64,000 bases of DNA, taken from NCBI GenBank assembly GCA_947649575.1, contig CANSRZ010000007.1, forward strand, positions 1-64,000. Direction: 5' to 3'. The DNA is from an uncultured Clostridia bacterium (lineage in GTDB: Bacteria; Bacillota; Clostridia; Christensenellales; UBA1242). The notes beneath the pieces were generated by a model that saw only the letters and a list, made by a program, of their open reading frames with translations, searched no databases and had not been told where the DNA came from. Position numbers and translations under genes: made by a program. Positions 1 through 11,088 of the stretch are shown here, one piece after another. The stretch's first letter is position 1; every line of letters starts with the position of its first letter.

Positions 1-102
1 CCCCCCCCCACCCAAGACCACACCGTGCCATCCCCCGGCGGTCACACATTGACCGATATCACCTACCCCGCCAAGGAAAGTGATTTTTACTTTATTATTC
101 AT
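1..102 (-). CDS. Truncated start of a gene, possibly RNase J / MBL-fold (MNNKVKITFLGGVGDIG...), running off the window edge
   Basis: Reverse strand: RBS aaaggag, ATG at 102, N-terminus KITFLGGVGDIG resembles RNase J; the remaining residues (QCVTAGGWHGVVLGGGG) do not and lie in poly-G-like sequence. Confidence 0.4.
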   Translation of the reverse strand, partial: MNNKVKITFLGGVGDIGQCVTAGGWHGVVLGGGG

Positions 103-112
103 TTTTTCTCCT

Positions 113-940
113 TTAAATTTCTTCGTAATAATATGAATAGTCTATACCTTTCATAAACATTTCTCGATTATTTGTCTCATCTGTCAAGGCATTTTTTAAC
201 AAAAATTTAATCTTGCTACTGTCTACAACACTTAAAATCATAGCTTCTAAATAATCCTTTTTGTTTATCAAGCTCCAATCAACACATTTATTTAAACTTT
301 TTTTCAACATTAAGTCAAGCCAAATTCTTGTACTTCGGCCATTGCCCTCGTTGAAAGGATGAGCAACATTCATCTCAATATATTTATTTAAAATATTGTC
401 AAAATTATCTTCTGGCATTGCATCTATATTTTTAAGAGTATCTTTCAAAAACAAAACGGGCGCGAAAGTAAAATCGCCTTTTGAAATATTTAAAGTGCGA
501 ATTTGCCCAGCAAAATCATAAAGCCCGCCGAACAAATATGCATGGATTTGCTGCAACCCTGCATAAGCTTTTTGTTTGCTTTTGCCGTCAATGCTTTCGT
601 CCGCTTTTGTAAACCACTCAATAAACTGAGATGAAATTTTAGCAGGAAATTCTGCTGCAAGTTCAACCACACCTTTCGAGTCTATGACGTCAGTCAAATA
701 TTTCTTCCCATCTGAAGCCATAAGTTTGAGTTGGTTAGTATCACTAACCAACTGACTGTTATTTTTCTTTAATTTCGTCTTTAAATATTTCCAATAATTT
801 TTGTTTTTATTGTAAGAAGTTTCATTTCTGATAGCAGAAATCACATCAAGCACACTGAAATACCAATTTGACTTTTCTTCATCCCAAACCGCCCTTACTG
901 GAACATCATTAAAGAACCTTATAGAAATTTTTTCTTTCAT
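113..940 (-). CDS. Fic family protein (putative protein adenylyltransferase) with N-terminal BRO-N-like domain
   Basis: [14 protein letters not shown] Fic motif; C-terminal SYYYEE resembles the class III inhibitory motif; N-terminal [29 protein letters not shown] like antirepressor/BRO-N domains. Confidence 0.88.
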   Translation of the reverse strand: MKEKISIRFFNDVPVRAVWDEEKSNWYFSVLDVISAIRNETSYNKNKNYWKYLKTKLKKNNSQLVSDTNQLKLMASDGKKYLTDVIDSKGVVELAAEFPAKISSQFIEWFTKADESIDGKSKQKAYAGLQQIHAYLFGGLYDFAGQIRTLNISKGDFTFAPVLFLKDTLKNIDAMPEDNFDNILNKYIEMNVAHPFNEGNGRSTRIWLDLMLKKSLNKCVDWSLINKKDYLEAMILSVVDSSKIKFLLKNALTDETNNREMFMKGIDYSYYYEEI

Positions 941-953
941 TTAATCCTCAAAT

Positions 954-1895
954 TTACAACAAAAACTTTGCTTTTTTGATTGTGTCAACTTCTTCCAACT
1001 TTTTTGGCACTTTGATAGTATCCGCGTCAACATAAAAACGCATGCCTTGGCTTGAAAAAAATGCAATCATTTCAAAAATATCAAAAAGCGGACAAAGGCA
1101 AGGAACTAAAATAATCAAAGAGTAAAGCCCAAGCACCATAAACAAAATAACAGCAAGCACAAAGATTGCAAAAGCAGTTGAGAAAACTCTAAGCCCTCTT
1201 CTAAATATAACAATTTTGCCCTTTCTGAATGAAGAAAATACATTTTTATCAAAAACAATCATGGCAGGCGCCCAACCTGCAAGGCAAGTTTCTCTGAAAA
1301 CCAACAAGAGCGCAGGAATCAAAACAACCACAAATGGCAAAGCGTACATAAATGCAGTGGCTTCAATTCTGGTGATGCCATAAAGAGCAAGCAATAAAAC
1401 TGCATCAAATGGCAAAGCATAAAGAGTTTTTAAACATGCATAAGGTAAAGATTTGTTAAGTGTGCCAAGAAGAGTGCCTGTAAAAGATTTTTTTGCTGAC
1501 GCTGACATATAGCCATAGACCATTTCGCATATTGTATATTTGCCAATGTTTGACAAAATTGGCTTAACAATAAACAGCATAATCATAAGATAAATACAAG
1601 CGAATGGATTTGCCAAGAAAAGAATATTTACAAATATCAAAATTGCGTTTGCTATATTTGTAAGCGCTGTTGCAACATTCAAACCATAAAAAGTCCCTGA
1701 AACAAAATATTCGGCAAGATTATGAGCCTCCCACGCTTCAACAAGCGAAGAATAAAAAACTTGATAGAATGGTACAAGCAAAGCAAATATAATTCCCCAA
1801 CACAAAATTTGGTACAGCAAATATTTCCATACCTTGTCAAAACTTGCACAAAAAAGCCTAAACGAGTTTTTAAACATCATAATAAAATAATCCAA
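954..1895 (-). CDS. Multi-pass membrane protein, unknown function
   Basis: Long ORF with multiple hydrophobic helices. Confidence 0.7.
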   Translation of the reverse strand: MDYFIMMFKNSFRLFCASFDKVWKYLLYQILCWGIIFALLVPFYQVFYSSLVEAWEAHNLAEYFVSGTFYGLNVATALTNIANAILIFVNILFLANPFACIYLMIMLFIVKPILSNIGKYTICEMVYGYMSASAKKSFTGTLLGTLNKSLPYACLKTLYALPFDAVLLLALYGITRIEATAFMYALPFVVVLIPALLLVFRETCLAGWAPAMIVFDKNVFSSFRKGKIVIFRRGLRVFSTAFAIFVLAVILFMVLGLYSLIILVPCLCPLFDIFEMIAFFSSQGMRFYVDADTIKVPKKLEEVDTIKKAKFLL

Positions 1896-2007
1896 TAAAA
1901 TTTTGTTAAAGAAAACTTTCTAATGTATTATAGCATGTTGCAAGCAAAAAAACAACTAAATTTAGACAAATACAAAAAAAAGATGTGCCTTAAAGACACT
2001 TTCTTTT

Positions 2008-2478
2008 TTACATTTTTATATCAAGAATTTTATATCTGATTGCACCAGATTGCATATTAACAGTGACAGTTTCACCTTTTTTGTGTCCCAAAAGTGCAGA
2101 GCCAACTGGTGAAACGTTTGAAATAATTCCATTAAGTGGGTCGCTTTCTGTTGAGCCAAGAATTTTGTAAGTAACTTCTTCATCAAATTCTTCATCATAA
2201 AGTTTTACTGATGAGCCAATTGAAACAGAATCAATATTAACATCTTTTTTCTTGATAATTTCACAATTAAGCAAAATGTCTTCCATTTCGCTGATTTCGG
2301 CTTCAATCAAAGCTTGTTTGTCTTTTGCAGCTTCATATTCGCTATTTTCTGAAAGGTCGCCATATTCGCGAGCCATTCCAATTTCTTTAACGACTTCTGG
2401 TCTAAGAACTGTTTTATAATGATTTAACTTTTCCTCAAGTTGTTTTTTCCCTTCTGGTGTAAGATAATGTTTTTCCAT
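2008..2478 (-). CDS. greA: Transcription elongation factor GreA
   Basis: EYGDLSENSEYEAAKDKQALIEAEI; C-terminal GreA domain SPVGSALLGHKKGE; RBS. Confidence 0.97.
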   Translation of the reverse strand: MEKHYLTPEGKKQLEEKLNHYKTVLRPEVVKEIGMAREYGDLSENSEYEAAKDKQALIEAEISEMEDILLNCEIIKKKDVNIDSVSIGSSVKLYDEEFDEEVTYKILGSTESDPLNGIISNVSPVGSALLGHKKGETVTVNMQSGAIRYKILDIKM

Positions 2479-2647
2479 TGCATTCTCCTTTTGAACGTGT
2501 TTACGTGATATTTTACAGCAAATTAAAAATTAAGTCAATAAATTTTATGCTAATTTTATAAATATTTTTGATATTTTTAATCAAAATATATATAAAAAGT
2601 GGTCAAAAATTGCTTATTTAGCCATTTTTTCACTTATCGGAGGTATT

Positions 2648-3085
2648 ATGCTCACAATAATTTCTTTTATACTCACAATTTTAGGCTCTCTTAATTGGCT
2701 TTTAATCGGGCTTTTACAATATGATTTTGTCGCTGGCATTTTTGGCTATCAAGGCAGTATTTTTTCACGACTTATCTATATTATAATTGGCGCGTCTTGC
2801 ATTATGCTTGTTGTCAAACTTGTTAAAGGCAAAGGAACAATTGCTGTTTTTTCTAGACGCAACAAAAAAGATTTAGCCAAACATATAGAAAAGATGCAAG
2901 CAAAGCCAGCCAATGTTGAAAGCGCTCATGAAAGCATGCCAAAAGAGGAAATTTCAAGTTCTCATCACGCAGACGAGTTTGACGACGACTCTCATTTTGG
3001 GCATTATGAGCCATCTATGCCTGAGGAACGTGAACGCCCGCATGAAGAGCATGACGGACTTTTTGACGAACATTTCAACGGATAA
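2648..3085 (+). CDS. DUF378-family small membrane protein with His/acidic-rich C-terminal tail
   Basis: LGSLNWLLIGLLQYDFVAGIFG...RLIYIIIGAS typical of DUF378; RBS ggaggtatt. Confidence 0.8.
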   Translation: MLTIISFILTILGSLNWLLIGLLQYDFVAGIFGYQGSIFSRLIYIIIGASCIMLVVKLVKGKGTIAVFSRRNKKDLAKHIEKMQAKPANVESAHESMPKEEISSSHHADEFDDDSHFGHYEPSMPEERERPHEEHDGLFDEHFNG

Positions 3086-3168
3086 AGACTTATAATTTTG
3101 CCTTAATAATTATTACTCTGCAAGATTAATATATGTGCAAAAATTTTTATAATGATAAAGGGGCAAGA

Positions 3169-3756
3169 ATGCAAAAAAAATTAGCTTTTTATGTGATAAT
3201 ATCTTTGCTAGCGTGTGGATTTTTCCTCACGCTTTTGCCATATCCCACCTTTTATGTTGGGCATTATAATCTAAGCAACAATGATATTGCAAGAATACAT
3301 AACAAAAAAGAAGAGGAAAATTATGAAATACTTGAAAACGCTGATAGCATAGCCTTTTGCAAACTAGACTGGAATGATTGCGTAAATGCGCTGATGCCAT
3401 ACGATAAGCCTTTAAACATCATTGATGTTAAAAGCGGAACTCAGTTTCAGATTTGCAGAGTTGGCGGAAGTTTGCATGCTGATATTATTCCTGCAAGCGA
3501 AGAAGATAGCACAAAAATCGATAATATTTTTGGAGTTGACCAAGAAAATGAAAAACGCGCTATGATTATTGAAATTCAGCCTAATATTTGGTCGGCATCA
3601 AGCATGTGTGGCAAAGCGCATATTCATCAAGACAATTCGTCAAGTCATTATTGTTTGCACTTTGTTGGCTCAAAAGCGCACACAACAAAACTTTCTGATG
3701 TTTCACATCAGAAAGCTATCGCCTACGCTTTTAAACATGGCAAAAAATATTTATAA
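3169..3756 (+). CDS. Hypothetical protein with N-terminal signal anchor
   Basis: MQKKLAFYVIISLLACGFFLTLL; RBS aaaggggcaag before ATG at 3169. Confidence 0.6.
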   Translation: MQKKLAFYVIISLLACGFFLTLLPYPTFYVGHYNLSNNDIARIHNKKEEENYEILENADSIAFCKLDWNDCVNALMPYDKPLNIIDVKSGTQFQICRVGGSLHADIIPASEEDSTKIDNIFGVDQENEKRAMIIEIQPNIWSASSMCGKAHIHQDNSSSHYCLHFVGSKAHTTKLSDVSHQKAIAYAFKHGKKYL

Positions 3757-3759
3757 AAT

Positions 3760-4218
3760 TTATTTATGATATGACGCGCCAGCGTTTATCATAAATGCAC
3801 GATAAAGCTGTTCTAAAAGCATCACCCTTGCCAAATTGTGAGGGAATGTTGCTTTGCCAAAGGACAGCTTATTTTTTATAGAATTTTTAACTTTGTCGCT
3901 AACTCCACAAGAAGAGCCAATCACAAAAGTAAGTTCACTTGACACAAGTTCAACTTTTTGAATTTCTTTTGCAAACTCTTCACTTGTCAACTGCTTGCCC
4001 TCAATCGCCATAAGATAGCTTATTCCTGAAAGGTGCTTTAAAATATCTTCACCCTCTCGTTCAAGAGTTTTTTCAGTAGAACTTAGATTGTTTTGCTCTG
4101 CAATTTCAATAATGTTCAACTTGCAAAATCTAGACAAGCGCTTTTGATATTCCAAACAAGCCTCTTTCCAAAACTTTTCTTTAAGGTTGCCAACGCAGAC
4201 CACATTGATTGTTATCAT
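3760..4218 (-). CDS. rlmH: 23S rRNA (pseudouridine1915-N3)-methyltransferase RlmH
   Basis: FVIGSSCGVSD...FPHNLARVMLLEQLYRAFMINAGASYHK; start set at MITINVVCVG. Confidence 0.95.
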   Translation of the reverse strand: MITINVVCVGNLKEKFWKEACLEYQKRLSRFCKLNIIEIAEQNNLSSTEKTLEREGEDILKHLSGISYLMAIEGKQLTSEEFAKEIQKVELVSSELTFVIGSSCGVSDKVKNSIKNKLSFGKATFPHNLARVMLLEQLYRAFMINAGASYHK

Positions 4219-5384
4219 AAAAGCCCCCAAACAAGTGTAAACACCGTTACTCCAATGCCAATAACAAAACTTAAAGTCATAGTTGCAATTGTCCAAAAAT
4301 CTGGCTTATAAGATTGATAGTCTTTCATAATATCCATGTCAATTTTGCTCATATAGCCAAGTTTAACGTTTTTTTCAAGAAACAATTCTTCTACATCAAC
4401 AATGATTTCTCTCGGCATTTGATTATCTTGCCCAAGCACATCATTTTTGCTTCTGCCAACAGTATCAAGATAATCTTGCTTAACAATCCCCTTGTATATT
4501 TCTTCTTGAATGTCTTTAATTCTGTCGTTGCCGCTATCTTGAATAAGTTTTTTTGTAAGTTGCCAAAGCCCGAAGCCAAGCAAGCATAACAAGAGAAAGT
4601 TAAACATCAGCCCAGTGACGGGATTTGCCTCCACATTTGTAACTTTATCCAAAAACTTAGTCAGCCAAAGCCCGTTAACTGCCGAGAATGTCACAAGTGT
4701 GCTGAGCGCATTGTTCATAAAATGAATAATAATTGCTGGAAAAATGCTGTCACAATGGATTGTTAAATATCCAAGATAAAGCCCGATTATTGTGGCATAG
4801 AAAAACTGTTGAATATTCATATGCAAAAGACCAAACAAAAGCGCTGAGATAACAATGGACTTTGTTGCGCCCATGCCAAGAGAGCCTTTTAATAATAGAC
4901 CTCTGTGAGTTGTTTCTTCGCAAATTGCTGGCAAAAGTGCTGTAAAAATTATGTTTAGAATAAGTAGCCACCAAGGATAACTTTCATACACAACAGTTGC
5001 ACTTCTAAAACCAATTGCTTCAAGAATGGCTGCAAAGAAAGATGCAATATATGAGTTCAAGAAGAAAACGATAAAGCCAAGAATAACCGCATAAACAATT
5101 GTTCTTGAACTGGTTTTTTTATAGCCCCAATAGCTAAGTGTATCAACAGGTTTGTTTTTCATAAGCCCAGAAAACATAAACAAGCAAACTGTGAACATCA
5201 ATATAATCTGAATAAAAATAGTGCTGACAATGCTTCTGACAACGCCTGGTATAAAGTTCAAAAGACCGAAAGACGACAACAATCTTATGCCCAAAAATAA
5301 AAGTACAATCACAAAATAAGTCACATAAGTGGCTCTTGAAAGCTTATTTCTGATAGGAAGATTTCTTATAAAATTTTTTCTCAT
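4215..5384 (-). CDS. CPBP family intramembrane glutamic endopeptidase
   Basis: ICEETTHRGLLLKG motif plus transmembrane helices; overlaps rlmH start by 4 bp. Confidence 0.88.
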   Translation of the reverse strand: MRKNFIRNLPIRNKLSRATYVTYFVIVLLFLGIRLLSSFGLLNFIPGVVRSIVSTIFIQIILMFTVCLFMFSGLMKNKPVDTLSYWGYKKTSSRTIVYAVILGFIVFFLNSYIASFFAAILEAIGFRSATVVYESYPWWLLILNIIFTALLPAICEETTHRGLLLKGSLGMGATKSIVISALLFGLLHMNIQQFFYATIIGLYLGYLTIHCDSIFPAIIIHFMNNALSTLVTFSAVNGLWLTKFLDKVTNVEANPVTGLMFNFLLLCLLGFGLWQLTKKLIQDSGNDRIKDIQEEIYKGIVKQDYLDTVGRSKNDVLGQDNQMPREIIVDVEELFLEKNVKLGYMSKIDMDIMKDYQSYKPDFWTIATMTLSFVIGIGVTVFTLVWGLL

Positions 5385-5423
5385 AGAATTATTGTATTAG
5401 TTCCTTTCTTAAAAAATATCTTT

Positions 5424-6407
5424 TTAGCCAAGATATTTTGTTATAATGCTAACAATCAACAATATAACGCCAATAACAATGCCGACAATAACAAAAATTG
5501 AATAATGCTTAATTCTATCTTTTTCAATTTCATTTTGATTCTTTCTTTTAAAATAAAATTTATCTAACAAGAAAATAATCACGCCCGTCAAAATCAAAAG
5601 CCCGATTGCAAGAAGATAGAACCACCAAACATTAACAAAATTTAATATATTAACATCGCAATATGCCAATATCACAACAAGTGCATTGTTGATAAAATGC
5701 ACAATTGCAGAACCCCAGATGCTGCCCGTTCTTAAACAAATCCAACCCAAAATTGCACCCATTATAAATGGATATACAAGTTGCTCTAAACTGCCATGCA
5801 TAAGAGCAAACATCAACGCCGATAAAAGAATGGCTGTTACATCAGAAAAGTTTTTTCTTAAACCTTGCAAAACAACCCCTCTGAATATCAACTCCTCACA
5901 GATTGCTGGCAAAACAGCGACAAGCAAAATAGCAAGCAAACACCAGCCAAAATTATCAAGTGGCAATGGCAAAGATGATAACTCATAATGCAAAATATTT
6001 TGCAAAAATGCGTCATGCATGCCCATAAATCCTGTCAGCCCAAACAGCAAAACAGCGCCTAACAATATGCAAATAAGCCCATCTTGCCATCTAAATTTGT
6101 TCTTTATAGTGCTAGCCGAATATGAAACCCCTGCAATCTTGTTATACACAAAAAAGATAATAACAAAACTGATTGGAGCAATCAAAGACGATGCAATCGC
6201 AATGCCTGAACTGTTTGTTATTTTATCTAAAAGAGCACTATCCCCTCTTGCCGATATAGAAATCAACATAGACACACAAAAGGCTAATATAAGAGGCAAA
6301 AGCATAGCAAAAATAAATACTTTTCCGCTATCGTCATTTGTGTAAAAGTTTCTTTTGTCGAATTTTTGTAAATTTTTGTCGTTTTTCTCAATTTTTGATG
6401 TATTCAT
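5424..6407 (-). CDS. CPBP family intramembrane glutamic endopeptidase
   Basis: AICEELIFRGVVLQGLR motif; start MNTSKIEKNDKN preferred over the ORF's upstream ATG. Confidence 0.88.
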   Translation of the reverse strand: MNTSKIEKNDKNLQKFDKRNFYTNDDSGKVFIFAMLLPLILAFCVSMLISISARGDSALLDKITNSSGIAIASSLIAPISFVIIFFVYNKIAGVSYSASTIKNKFRWQDGLICILLGAVLLFGLTGFMGMHDAFLQNILHYELSSLPLPLDNFGWCLLAILLVAVLPAICEELIFRGVVLQGLRKNFSDVTAILLSALMFALMHGSLEQLVYPFIMGAILGWICLRTGSIWGSAIVHFINNALVVILAYCDVNILNFVNVWWFYLLAIGLLILTGVIIFLLDKFYFKRKNQNEIEKDRIKHYSIFVIVGIVIGVILLIVSIITKYLG

Positions 6408-6485
6408 GGGTCTATTATACAATATTACAACAAAAAACACAAGAAAAGACTTTACTTTTTTAAAATAAAATGCAATACTTGAAAT

Positions 6486-6926
6486 ATGAATAAGTTTATG
6501 GATGAAGCTTTGCTTTTTGCAAACAAAGCATATAACAAACAAGAAGTGCCAATCGGCGCAGTTATTGTAAAAGACAACAAAATTATTGCAAAGGCGTTTA
6601 ACTGTCGCGAGCGCAAGCAAAATGCGCTTTATCACGCAGAAATTTTGGCGATAAACAAGGCATGCAAAAAGCTTAAATCTTGGCGACTAGACAACTGCGA
6701 ATTGTATGTGACATTAGAGCCCTGCCCTATGTGCGCGGGGGCTATTGCCAACGCACGACTCAAAAAAGTTTACATAGGCGCACATGAAAAAACAAGCGAG
6801 GATAATTTATGCGAGGCAATTTTGACAAGCCCACGATTAAATCACAAAGTTGAATTTGAGTTTTTATCTGAATATGAAGCCCCTTGCAAAAAACTTTTAA
6901 CCGACTTCTTTAAATCAAAAAGATAA
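6486..6926 (+). CDS. tadA: tRNA adenosine(34) deaminase TadA
   Basis: HAEILAI and EPCPMCAGAI zinc/catalytic motifs. Confidence 0.95.
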   Translation: MNKFMDEALLFANKAYNKQEVPIGAVIVKDNKIIAKAFNCRERKQNALYHAEILAINKACKKLKSWRLDNCELYVTLEPCPMCAGAIANARLKKVYIGAHEKTSEDNLCEAILTSPRLNHKVEFEFLSEYEAPCKKLLTDFFKSKR

Positions 6927-6932
6927 TATTGT

Positions 6933-7383
6933 CATACTTTTCTTTTAAAGAAAAGTATGCAAAAGAAATATATTTTGCGCTGCTCAATTATTTCATTATT
7001 TTCGCAGCGCAAAAAAGATTTACTTTCTCCTCTTTCAAAAATAAACAGTGCTAACTTGCCACATAAAATCAGTTTATCATCGAATGTTTGACCTATAACT
7101 AATATAACAAAAATCCTTCAGCAACCGTCAATATGACAATTTCGCAAGAGGGCTTTCTCCGTGCCGTGTTGCTCTATTCAAAATGACTTCTTGGCAATCA
7201 ATCAAAAAATAATTAAAGTCAAAATAAGCCTTTCAAAGATTTGTATAAATCAAGAAAGGCTTGTTATAAACTTTTAATCCTTCAAAAATGTCAAGCAAAA
7301 TTTCATTTGCGAGGTGAAGATAAATTTTATCGAACCTCGCAAATTAATTTTCTTTTGCTTACTTTTCTTGCAAGAAAAGTAAG
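6933..7383. repeat. Modular palindromic intergenic element F (451 bp), hairpin termini with internal hairpin modules
   Basis: Left CATACTTTTCTTTTAAAGAAAAGTATG (6933-6959) + CAAAAGAAA; right TTTCTTTTG + CTTACTTTTCTTGCAAGAAAAGTAAG (7358-7383); modules 6973-7014, 7226-7262, 7306-7343. Confidence 0.85.
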
Positions 7384-7390
7384 ACAATAA

Positions 7391-7903
7391 TCACAACAAC
7401 TTAAAAAGTTGCTCGTTAAATTCTTCGTCAGTGATTTTCCCCTCTGCTTTAAGCCTGCGAAGTTCTTCAATCTTGCGGGCTTTTTCTTTCTCAGAAAAAG
7501 TTCTGCCATCGTTTTCAACCTCTTCCTTAGGCGAAAAATACACATCGTCATGAGGTTTAACCCAAACAATATCAGGGATAAACAATGTAATCAATAAAAG
7601 CACTGATGGCACAGAAAAAGTATTCAAAATCACAATCATGAAAAACGCACTCATAAAATACATGTTTCTTCCTCGGAAATGCCTACCCTTGCCAGCAATA
7701 GAATAAATCAACAATCCCGTTGCGACAAGATAAGCAATGATACCTAAAATTTCATAAATTCCGAAAAATATAGCGGTGGAAGTAATTGCTCCCGCCTTGA
7801 TTGCAGAAATAAAATATTCAATTAACATATAAACATTAAAAGCAATCGAGCAAATGCTAAGCACAATTGCAGCGATAATCAATGCATATTTTGTCTTGTT
7901 CAT
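7391..7903 (-). CDS. Membrane protein with C-terminal SHOCT domain
   Basis: EKARKIEELRRLKAEGKITDEEFNEQLFKLL. Confidence 0.8.
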   Translation of the reverse strand: MNKTKYALIIAAIVLSICSIAFNVYMLIEYFISAIKAGAITSTAIFFGIYEILGIIAYLVATGLLIYSIAGKGRHFRGRNMYFMSAFFMIVILNTFSVPSVLLLITLFIPDIVWVKPHDDVYFSPKEEVENDGRTFSEKEKARKIEELRRLKAEGKITDEEFNEQLFKLL

Positions 7904-8017
7904 AATTTTCTCCTAACTTAAATATACTCTTAAAGAAAATATTTGTCAAATTTGTTTTGAAGAAATTGCAAATTTAAGTATACTTATTTTGTAATATTTT
8001 GTTTTTTAGGAGAATTT

Positions 8018-8791
8018 ATGTTAAATATAGTGATAACAGGCGCGTCAAGCGGAATTGGCAAAGCCTTTAAAGAATATTATGAAAAGCGTGGAGATAAAGT
8101 TATAAATATATCACGCGAGCAAGACGCTGATTATCCTTGCAACATTGTGGACAGAGAAGCCATGGAAAAAGTTTTTGCTGACATTGCCACAAAGATTGAT
8201 AAGATTGACATTCTTATCAACTGTGCAGGCTTTGGAGTATCAGGCGCTGTTGAAACTGTTCCTCTTGAAACTGTCAAATCTATTTATGATGTAAACATAA
8301 TCGGCAATGTCAATGTAATCCAACTTGGACTTCCGCTTATGCGAGAAAAAAGCAAGATTGTCAACATCAGTTCGGTTGCAGCATTTTTCCCTACCCCATT
8401 TCGAGGATATTATGGTTCAAGCAAAGCGGCAGTCAGCATGCTGACAGACAGTTTACGCATGGAACTTAGCAGAACTGGCATTCAAGTGACTGCCATTTGT
8501 CCATCAGAAATCAGAACAAATTTCTCTAAAAACAGAGTTAAAAGCACTGAAACAAATGAGCGTTATGGCAATGCGATTGCACGCTCGACTGAAATTATTG
8601 AAGCGCGTGACCACAAGCGCATGCCACTTGAAAAGGCGGCAAAAATCATGCTTAAATGGATAAACAAAAAGCACCTTAAACCTGAATACATTATGTCATT
8701 CAAGTTCAAACTTTTATACAGAGTTATCAGGCTTGCGCCAAAAGGTTTATATCTCAAAATCTGTTCAAGATGTTTCAATAAAACAAAATAA
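8018..8791 (+). CDS. SDR family NAD(P)-dependent oxidoreductase
   Basis: TGASSGIGKAF; NCAGFG; YYGSSKAAV. Confidence 0.93.
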   Translation: MLNIVITGASSGIGKAFKEYYEKRGDKVINISREQDADYPCNIVDREAMEKVFADIATKIDKIDILINCAGFGVSGAVETVPLETVKSIYDVNIIGNVNVIQLGLPLMREKSKIVNISSVAAFFPTPFRGYYGSSKAAVSMLTDSLRMELSRTGIQVTAICPSEIRTNFSKNRVKSTETNERYGNAIARSTEIIEARDHKRMPLEKAAKIMLKWINKKHLKPEYIMSFKFKLLYRVIRLAPKGLYLKICSRCFNKTK

Positions 8792-8801
8792 TTTTTTCTC
8801 T

Positions 8802-9045
8802 CTTCTTTTTTGAAAAAAAGAAGCAAAAAACTTTTGACTTATTAACGCTTTAATATTTTTGCATTTAATGGTTCCGTTATTATAATAGTTTCGCAAAAAT
8901 AATAAAGCGTTAATGACAAAAATTTTAAACTTAATTTTTAAGAAGTAAAAGATAAATCAAAAATAAACCTTTCGACAACTTTGAAAAAGTTTAGAAAGGT
9001 TTATTTAGTTTTCTTTTGCTTACTTTTCTTTTAAAGAAAAGTAAG
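8802..9045. repeat. Modular palindromic intergenic element E (244 bp)
   Basis: Left CTTCTTTTTTGAAAAAAAGAAG (8802-8823)+CAAAAAA; right CTTACTTTTCTTTTAAAGAAAAGTAAG (9019-9045); modules 8842-8913 (TTAACGCTTTA..TAAAGCGTTAA) and 8962-9005 (AATAAACCTTTC..GAAAGGTTTATT). Confidence 0.85.
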
Positions 9046-9059
9046 TTATTCATCCTAAA

Positions 9060-10682
<1,623 letters not shown>

Positions 10683-10967
10683 TTATTTAAGTTTAGCCAA
10701 GATATCAGCTTGGCGAACAATAACATATTTTTTACCCTCAAATTCAATTTCAGTGCCTGCGTATTTAGAAAATAATACATCATCACCAACGGCAACTTTC
10801 ATGCCAACATCTTTGCCGTCAAAAGTAGTTCCGTCACCAATTGCAACAACCTTAGCTTCTTGCGATTTATCCTGCGCAACGGTTGGCAGAATAATCCCTG
10901 ACGCAGTTTCTTCTTCTGGTGCTTTTGGCAATAGCACAACCCTGTCAAAAATAGGCTTAATATTCAT
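10683..10967 (-). CDS. groES: Co-chaperonin GroES
   Basis: PIFDRVVLLPKAPEEETASGIILP...VLFSKYAGTEIEFEGKKYVIVRQADILA. Confidence 0.98.
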   Translation of the reverse strand: MNIKPIFDRVVLLPKAPEEETASGIILPTVAQDKSQEAKVVAIGDGTTFDGKDVGMKVAVGDDVLFSKYAGTEIEFEGKKYVIVRQADILAKLK

Positions 10968-10990
10968 AAATCCTCCTTAATTACAAAACA

Positions 10991-11019
10991 ATTATATTCC
11001 TTTTTTGCAAAAATGTCTA
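10991..11019 (-). promoter_or_regulatory. Sigma-A-type promoter for groESL
   Basis: Reverse strand TAGACA-N17-TATAAT upstream of groES; no CIRCE palindrome seen. Confidence 0.65.
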
Positions 11020-11088
11020 GCAACTTGCTTAAATTTTTGCGCATAGAATGTTTGTTTTTGTCATACACATAAATTGTATTAAAAATTT

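Noticed and set aside
6933-7383. Interpretation of hairpin ends simply as Rho-independent terminators
   Set aside because: Stems are nearly all A/T, occur in pairs at element boundaries, occur inside operons and lack a consistent T-run on one strand; cannot be fully excluded.
8563-8826. Reverse ORF MLLFFKKEERKNYFVLLKHLEQ...
   Set aside because: Begins in the element E terminal hairpin and is antisense to the SDR gene.
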